From contig NW_019773803.1 of the NCBI RefSeq assembly GCF_001039355.2, positions 362,091-426,090 on the forward strand: a DNA stretch of 64,000 bases, given 5' to 3'. A program made the position numbers and the translations under genes. Shown here piece after piece: positions 57,036 through 64,000 of this stretch. The DNA is from Lingula anatina. Taxonomy: Eukaryota; Brachiopoda; Lingulata; Lingulida; Lingulidae. Under the pieces are notes generated by a model. It saw only the letters and a list, made by a program, of their open reading frames with translations, did not search any database and was not told the origin of the DNA. Positions within the stretch are counted from its first letter, which is position 1; every line of letters starts with the position of its first letter.

Positions 57036-60000
57036 TGAAGACATCTAAGAAAAGGGTGGGAACATATAATCATCTCCGAAGGTAGCCAATGAGCATTGAT
57101 ACAGCCGTTCTGAAATTTATTGTAATGGCAGGGTGAAAACCAGTCAGTGAATTTTACAAAATACTAGTTTGAAAAGCCTCTGGTGAGTTGACCCTCCGAG
57201 GATTGCAGATTTTTTTCAGATAACACGTCTTAATAAACCAGGAAAAATGTTTTATAAATGGAATTTCAAAGGCAGTTTTTTCAAGGTACAATTTGCTGCT
57301 ATGAAGATAACGTTGACCAATATGTACAAACTGCGCCATCGCTCCTCAAATAAAAGCAGTATGGAGCAAAGAATGAAATCTTCATGAATGTTCAAATATT
57401 ATTTCAATTTTGACAGTTCTGATGATTGTATACTGTGAGGAAAAAAACAAACAGTGTGTTTCACCTATACATCTATGGGCTGTTCCAAGGTTTCCATACG
57501 CCATCCCTTCACCAGCTATGTTTCCAGTTTGTTGTGCAATTTCTACTCTCTCCTCAAAGGCTTGGATGGCATCTTCGTACTTTCCTAAATCTTACATAAA
57601 TTTGCAATAATAAATACCATCATAAGGTTGTATTCCTTAAATTCAGTCTTCTCTTAATTCATATTATATTAGCAATGATGAAGCACATTGATCAGCGCTA
57701 TTTGTACTAAATTTGTTTATATTAACTTTTCGAAGATAGGTTTTGTCTGCATTAGTTGATATGAGAAAACAGTTCACCTTCCTGAAATGCAGAACAGTTC
57801 TTTAGAAATGCGGCTATTATTTCTTCATACCAATAATTTGCTCTCACATTGGAGAAATGTGGATGACGATTTGAATATTTAAAAAATCACATGTTCAGAA
57901 AAAAAGATAGGTCATACCTGTAAAAGTTTTACCCAGACAATTTAGGGCAATCCCTCTCATGGCTACATCCTGCAGTCTATCGGCAAGACGTTTCTGTAGA
58001 CCAAGGTGAAGTAACGCTTGCTTATAATCGGGTCTAGGTTTTGTTGAATAATGCGAAAAACCAATTCCAAAGCATGCAGAGCATAGACCTTGCATATCTC
58101 CTACAATGATAGGGTTACGTTTTCTAGATGCAGTAGGAATGATACGTGGATCTGATATATGATGCGATATTGTTTTCTGACGCGGTATTACCCATTTTCA
58201 TCTTTTTGTTACGGGGATAGTTTTAAGTATAAGGATTGTAAAACTGACATTCTTCGACATTTTGGATGGAGTGGCCTTTGTTACCTCTTTCCAGTGCAAA
58301 ATCGTACAGCTTTCTCTGATGTTCCAAAGCATCAGCTATTCGACCCTCAGAACGATATATGGTTCCTAAATCACAGTGCCTCTCTGCTTCACGTGCCTTG
58401 TCACCCATCTTTTTCGCAATTGAAATTGCTTCTCTCATGTGATCCTTTGCTGGGCCCCACTGTGCGGCAGATCTGCGAAAACGATTTATACAGTATCTAA
58501 GTTGGATTTCCATCTATCTAAAATATATTCTAGTCTCTCTGTGAAAATGTCAGAAAAATACATGCCATGCTTTTAAACTTTGTCAGCAAGATTCACAATC
58601 GCGTCCGCCAACGTTGCCCTCTTTGTTAAAATTGAAAGCGCGCATCACAGAGTTGATATTTCACTTTCATTTTTCTTTGATGACCCAATACCTGTCTTTG
58701 CTCAGTTGTGTAAATTGGCACCCGCACAACATTAGCACATTTACTATGTCTGGGATTCCAATGAGCGAAAGTTTACAATCGCTTTAGTCTACAGAGTGGT
58801 GCATTAATTAGCAGTTGCCACATTACAGTCAACAGTAAGCCTATCTCTAGTTGGACTGACCCCCCTTGGGAAGGACACACAAGTTATCAAGTTTTGTTCA
58901 ATAAATAAAACAGGCACTTCCCATTACATACCCAACCTACCTGCAAGCATTTCCTAAAGCCTGAAGGAGTAACCCCTTGTTTTCATCACTTAGAGATTCC
59001 TCCATTAAAGGCGTAAAGACGCCTCTGATGGCCACGCCCAGTTCTCCGCGTGACAGCAACACGATACCCTGGAGTACCTTGGCTCTGTGTGCACCATCTC
59101 GACAGTTGTGGTCCTTCGCAAACTGGAGTGCTTCCCTCAGGATTCGGTCGGCCTCATCGAGTTGACCGACGATTCGGTAGACAGTAGCAAGATCAAAACT
59201 GGATTCTAAATATGCGGCGTTCAGTTCCTCATTGGTCTGGGGTTGATTTGGTAAAATGCATTGAGCATATTCAAAGCCTTCTTTAGCAACCGCTAATGAG
59301 TCAGACAAAGGCAATGTGCCCAGTGAAGCTTGTACTAACCCATGTCGACATCGGAGTACCTTAAAATTGCAAAAATTGATAAATTTTGTGTTGTGTTATA
59401 TATTTAATTTCTACAAATTCAAAAATTTAATTTCATTTTGGTTGAGGCATTTTGTCTACGTATTATTTTTTGTCTTTTTTATTGAAATTCAAGTCCATGT
59501 AATTACCAGCAGTTTATCCTTCGTGTCGATGGATTTCAATAAAATCTCATATACTTCACGTGCTTTTGGTAAGTTTACATAAAGTAAACCTTCAGCACTG
59601 TTCAAGTGTTGTTCTATTGCTGAAAATGCGTGATGAAAATAATGTAATTAATTGTGTTAATTATAGGTATTCCATCGCAATAAAATGTAAATAAAATGTT
59701 GAATGAAATGGGTTTAACTTTAGGTCGTTTTCAAATGCTGCAGATGTAATCACATTTCTCAAAACTAAAAAAAAACCTTATTCCCATTTCAGGATACCTG
59801 TAGATCGGGGACTTAAACACTCATCTACTATATTTTCAGCGGCACAATTTATGAAAACAATATAGGTTTGTTTACTGTGACGGGGGATGTTCCGGACAGA
59901 CAAAGATGAAGGAAACAGTAGCAACTAGTGAAAGTCTTCCGCTTCGAGCTTGTAATGTCTGATTTTTAGCAACAAAGACGTTTTCTTTTGCTACTTCTAT

Positions 60001-60174
60001 TTCTTTTAAAGACGACTGATTTTACTTTATCGCTAATAACAGTTTACCATTACTAGTATTGATCAATGAAAAATCGCTGCTTCTCAGTTTCTCCAAGTGT
60101 TCATCAATCTGAGACAATGTTTGTTGGACATCGTCTACTTCAACTTGGCTTGATCGGCGAGCAGAAGACTCCAT
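52732..60174 (-). CDS. TPR-CHAT protein (caspase-like protease fold), 15 exons
   Basis: CHAT domains are caspase-clan proteases; TPR-CHAT proteins act in regulated proteolysis and cell death. Exons: 60174-60048, 59619-59507, 59359-58941, 58472-58285, 58100-57918, 57590-57465, 56705-56584, 56371-55831, 55607-55513, 55172-55016, 54824-54598, 54435-54271, 54037-53863, 53337-53210, 52845-52732. Phases agree, giving 959 aa. Residues 1-42 form a short coiled start. TPR helices run from about 45 to 440 ([36 protein letters not shown]). The CHAT domain begins near 490 (GWFYIWLVT), is interrupted at 607-637 by an acidic insert ([14 protein letters not shown]), and resumes with [18 protein letters not shown]. 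Candidate catalytic residues are His808 (HIAAHA) and Cys871 ([11 protein letters not shown]). The end [12 protein letters not shown] is typical of CHAT. No transmembrane segment or death-fold domain is present. Activity is inferred, not shown. Confidence 0.9.
53635..53680. repeat. (CA)n microsatellite
   Basis: CA tract in the intron between CHAT exons 13 and 14, preceded by a C run. The Cys/Val-rich open frames across it are repeat translations. Confidence 0.95.
55218..55260. repeat. TA/TG/CGTG microsatellite
   Basis: Mixed simple repeat next to CHAT exon 10. Confidence 0.85.
55514..55607 (-). other. Exon encoding the acidic insert within the CHAT domain
   Basis: This 95-base exon (55513-55607) encodes about 31 residues, of which the first half is an [13 protein letters not shown] tract. 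It separates the first strands of the CHAT fold from the [12 protein letters not shown] core. Being a separate exon, it could be skipped only with a frame change (95 is not a multiple of 3). Confidence 0.7.
57001..57033. repeat. Poly-A tract
   Basis: Run of more than 30 A in a CHAT intron. On the minus (gene) strand this is poly-T. Confidence 0.95.
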
Positions 60175-61211
60175 TCTGAATGGCAACTAGGAGAAATAAA
60201 TAAACATTCTGTATATTTACAATCTTACTCCAATTGCAGAGGATGTTCTTTACACCAAGAACGTTTCCGCACTTTTATATGACATGTTTTTAAATTCGTT
60301 TGCAGCCTAATACGTATAGGCCTACATGTGCTTAAATAACACACACGAACCTATGCACGCACACACACAAACACACGTACGCATACAGACACACGCACAT
60401 TATTTCAAAGCACCATTTGGAGCAACAAAGTGAATAACGTTTTATCATAGAAGTAGAGAGTCTATGGTTTTATAAAGGCACTGGACATCACACTTAGCAG
60501 CGTACATCACTAACGTAGGCCTACGAGGAAAATTACCCATACGCACACAAACGCAAAGGGTTCGTTACACCTACGACGTGTCCCTACGTTTCAAGTAGGC
60601 CTACGCATGGAAAACCTTGTTGTAGGTCGATCTGCAATCGCAGAGGGAGACAAAATGTTTTGAGCATATTCAAAAACAATTTTACACTCTGCTCATTTGT
60701 TCATTTTATTCATACGCTGGAAAAAGGGTGATGTCATATAGGCCTACTCAAAATTCGGTAAGTAGGCCTATGTGTGACAGAGTCATAAGCATTTTGATGT
60801 GCAATTATAAAAATTCTCCATATCAGTCCAAATGGCAGAGAAAAGAGGAAACCTTAATTTTTTCTAATCGTACATGCCTAATGTAATTTGACGTGCATGT
60901 GACATGGGATCACGATAAAAGTGCACTCGTAATGAGCAAGAGCTAAAAATAGACGTTTCCACGAACCATTTCCATTTCGTTACAGGAAATTTAGCTCCTG
61001 GTTTGACTGGATAAACAAATTGTTTGGGATTCATATTTACACTGTAAAATTATGAACTTGTGCTCACTGCTAACAATGACAGGAAGAAAGAAGCATATTA
61101 TAATCACTGTTTAATCGTTTAGGTTTGACGAATCGAAACAAGGGATTTCTGACTCGGCCTACAAACACGTAGGCCTATCTGGGTCAAGTATATTAACGCC
61201 AGTCTTCTAAA
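60175..61211. promoter_or_regulatory. Shared 5' region of the TPR-CHAT and DED genes
   Basis: 1,037 bases separate the two start codons, which face away from each other. It contains several GTAGGCCTAC palindromes (for example near 60310, 60515, 60595 and 60750) and CACACA repeats at about 60340-60400. No TATA box can be assigned. Untranslated first exons of either gene may lie here. Confidence 0.5.
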
Positions 61212-63957
61212 ATGACTCCGGCGACTCGAGAAGCGACTGATTTTCGTGCCTTTCTAATGGAAATATCCCATGAATTGTCGACTCAAAACGTAGAAGAGTT
61301 AAAATATCTTGTCTCTGGTGTCGTTCCAAAGTCAAGACTGGAGGGAGTAGACCAGGGGTATCATATATTTTCTCTGTTAGAAGAAGGGGCACATATATGT
61401 GACGAAGATCTGACTTACCTACAGTATTTAATGCAGTCTCTTCACAGACACGATCTGTATATCAGGATCAGAGATTTTTCGACCAAAGGTATGGAAAACT
61501 GGCCAAGCTCGCTCAGTAAATTTTAACATGTATACATGTATATGATAGACACAGAAATAGGGTCGCAAAGATCCGGTTAGATGCAACTAGGTCAACTATG
61601 TTTTGAATTGTGTTTATCATCTCTGATAGACCTAACTGTACATAATTGAGATTTGCACGCACCCTCGTGTGCTAGGATAGCCATTAAGTTACGTGTACAA
61701 ATACAAATGAAACGTGCAAAATTAAATTTGATAAAATCTGTACACTTAAATATAGAGGGAATGAATACGTCACACAAAACATTACTCATAACCACGTCTG
61801 CCGCTAGTGCCCTCTTTTGGCACAAATTGGTTGTTTTCCTGGAAGCGACTCCACTTTCAAGGGGAAATGCAATATCCAGTAAAACGTTATAATTACAGTA
61901 AATAGTTATCTCTTTTTATAAGAAACATCATATATCCATGCCTTAATATCAGATTCAGTTTTATAAACATGTAGACCCTATATAATTATTATATTATTAT
62001 ATTATTATAGGCCTATAACAAATAGAGAGCGGCCGTTTATGCTACTGAGCATAATGCACATCACATGTAGGCCTAGGCTACATGTAGGCCGCAGGCCCGT
62101 ATCCAGAAATTTCAAAAGGGGGGTTCTTTTTCTGAAAAATGGACCTTTTCCCATAAAAACTTCATGTACATAAATCAAATTTTACTCAGAGTGGACCTTT
62201 TCCCAGCAAAAGGGGCGGTTCTTTTGAACCCCCCGAACCCCCTCCTGGCTACGGGCCTGAGGCCTACAATAGGCCCTACAATTGTCAAACCTTACTTATT
62301 AAATCACAAAAAAGTGATAAATGTTAAAAGCTGAATTGGCTAATTTTCAGTACATTCATATACTTGACCTTTGTAAATTTTTCCAGTCTCTTCTATCGAC
62401 GAACAAATCCAGTCCAATTATTCACAAAGTGGACAAGGTCTTAGCATTTGCAGAGAGACCGAGTTCTCGTCCCAAGAAATGAAAAAACCTGCCGAATACT
62501 CCTGGGTTGACCCAAAACTACAAGGATCGGAATCGTTGCAACCTAACACTCGAAGGACAGACTCAAATCAGTCACTAGAAATTATCTTAGGTTCAGTCGC
62601 TCTCACTGAAATGAAATCCTCACCGGAGCCTCGAGAAACAGAAGTAATTGACGATACAAATACTAAAAGTTTAGGCTTGGATTTAGAAACAGATGCGCCG
62701 CCAACAGTGAATAAAACACGTAAGTAAATATAGACTACAGTGTGTAAAAGATCATTAAAATAAGCAATCTAGTTTCATTTGTGTTTCAAACTCAAAATGG
62801 CAGAAATGACCTGTAATGCAGTTTATAGAGTTTTGTGAATAGATGCCATTATTGAAAACGCAATCGAAATAGGAAACAGGACCAAAATTTGTTTTAATTA
62901 GTTTTTTTTTCTCGCTCCGTAGGTAACCCTGTAATGTAGGCCCTACTAGGCATTCGAATATTTCACACATATACATTTAAATTGTGTGGATCGTATCATG
63001 TACTATTGTATCTTTCAGTCGAAACTGCACTATCGGAAGAACCACAAATAAAGCCTGAACTTCTGAGGCAAAGAAATGTCGGATCCATACTTGAAAAACC
63101 AAAGAGTCCCTTAACTCGAGTGACATCAAACCCAATTCGAATCCAGTTTAAAAAGAAAGACAAAAATTATAAAGAGTGTGATGGGTATAGACTAGGCATA
63201 GTTGGGGGTCAGCATTATGAGGTAGAAGACGGACAAGAATATGTAGAACTTCAGAGTGGCCAAAAGTTTCAAATAATGCTCCAGAATACCAACAAAGTGA
63301 AATGTAATGTTGATGTGTATGTTGATGGAAAACAAGTTATTCTTGCGCAGCTAGAGGAAAATGAAAAATCGGAGTTTGACTGCCCAACCTACAAGGAGGA
63401 AACGGAGAGAAAACATTTTGTATTCTATCGAGTTGCTGAAGCACCTGCTGAGTCTGGCATTCGATCAACGTTGGAGTCGGGAGTAGTTGAAGCTCAATTT
63501 TTGCCGGCAATACAGTCTATACATGCAAAAGAACATGCATCAAGAGGTACTCCCCTTTATATTATCACAGACTTTGTGCCACAAAGTTGGGAATAATTTA
63601 AGATATTAAGTGACGTCAGTTTCTGAAAGAGCATTCATTCGATACCAACTTATAAAAATGCATTTGACTTTACTTAAAATAATATCAATAAATGAAATCA
63701 TAGGACTGCTGGTTGTCAGTGTTAAACATTCAAAATATCACTCATCAATGTAAAAGTCTGTATCACTGAATAAAAAGTGACCCCAAGAATAACATTTTCT
63801 TCCTAAAGTTTTTCACAGGGCGTCTTACAGGTTGTAATTTCACATTTGATTTTTGAGGTGCGTTTCGAGGCTACGATCCCAAGGCCGAGTCGTCAGACAG
63901 TGAGGAGTCGGACAGTGATTCAGACGAGTCGGACAGCTCGAGTGATGACGTAAGCAG
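61212..63957 (+). CDS. Death-effector-domain protein with C-terminal beta-rich domain (incomplete at window end)
   Basis: Death effector domains assemble apoptosis and immune signalling complexes by self-association. Exons: 61212-61488, 62387-62719, 63019-63546, 63858 to 63949 or 63957 (two possible donors, GTAAGC or GTACGT); phases agree. Residues 10-90 are a FADD-like DED: FRAFLMEISHELS, LKYLVSG, and the hallmark RxDL in RHDLYIRI. Residues 93-235 are a Ser/Glu/Pro linker. Residues about 240-368 form a predicted beta-rich domain (LQSGQKFQIMLQN, VDVYVDGKQVI) that I cannot assign to a family. Exon 4 adds an acidic tract (SDSEESDSDSDESDSSSDD). No protease, kinase or membrane segment is seen so far. 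It is divergent from the TPR-CHAT gene. The 3' end lies outside the window. Confidence 0.85.
62092..62259. mobile_element. 168-bp MITE with CAGGCCCGTA ends, in DED intron 1
   Basis: Begins CAGGCCCGTATCCAG and ends CTGGCTACGGGCCTG. Inside are two short repeats of TGGACCTTTTCCCA and C/G runs (AAAAGGGGGGTTC, GAACCCCCCG). A small foldback DNA element. Confidence 0.75.
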
Positions 63958-63964
63958 GTACGTC

Positions 63965-63967
<3 letters not shown>

Positions 63968-64000
<33 letters not shown>
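63968..64000. repeat. Poly-A tract at the window edge
   Basis: The last 33 bases are A. This follows the possible DED exon 4 donor and is either an intronic poly-A run or a sequence edge effect. Confidence 0.9.

Overview
The window is nuclear DNA from an invertebrate animal, most likely marine. It is AT-rich, its genes carry many small exons with GT-AG introns, and it holds abundant microsatellites, foldback elements and MITE-like repeats. The protein set (MED21, RPLP2, a CHST15-type sulfotransferase, CDC5L, a TPR-CHAT protein, a death-effector-domain protein) and the recurring palindrome TGTAGGCCTACATGTA would fit a hemichordate, echinoderm, amphioxus or lophotrochozoan. I cannot decide between these from sequence alone. 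Nothing is prokaryotic: there are no operons and no CRISPR array. Exon joins were assembled by hand from splice signals, reading phase and family resemblance.

Layout. 158-2941 (-): MED21 in four exons. Head to head with it, 3247-5308 (+): RPLP2. 6769-12238 (-): a CHST15-like sulfotransferase in seven coding exons, whose first coding exon lies in a 5.2-kb block present twice (10704-15918 and 15929-21259) and bounded by single Ns, very probably two unmerged haplotypes. 22462-26921 (-): an unrecognised 713-aa, mostly disordered protein in two exons. 30208-31257 and 37989-39038 (+): two intronless mitochondrial-type 3-hydroxyisobutyrate-dehydrogenase-like paralogues whose identity is patchy, as after gene conversion. 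The DNA between them is full of repeats and assembly scars, including an element with 77-bp inverted ends and an 8-bp target duplication, split by a run of 773 Ns. 39821-49914 (-): CDC5L in 19 coding exons, 807 aa. 52732-60174 (-): a TPR-CHAT (caspase-like) protein in 15 exons, 959 aa. 61212 to the window end (+): a death-effector-domain (DED) protein, incomplete.

Housekeeping genes (MED21 transcription, RPLP2 ribosome, CDC5L splicing) sit beside what looks like a cell-death or immunity pair. The TPR-CHAT gene and the DED gene diverge from a shared region of about 1 kb. The first carries a caspase-fold His/Cys pair but no death-fold adaptor domain. The second carries a FADD-like DED but no protease domain. 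Both have a Ser/Asp/Glu-rich acidic tract encoded in its own small exon. This pair is the strongest candidate for an undescribed system; the functional link is inference.

Limits: no transcript or database evidence was available. First exons, untranslated regions and some acceptors are uncertain. Several apparent duplications are probably assembly artefacts.
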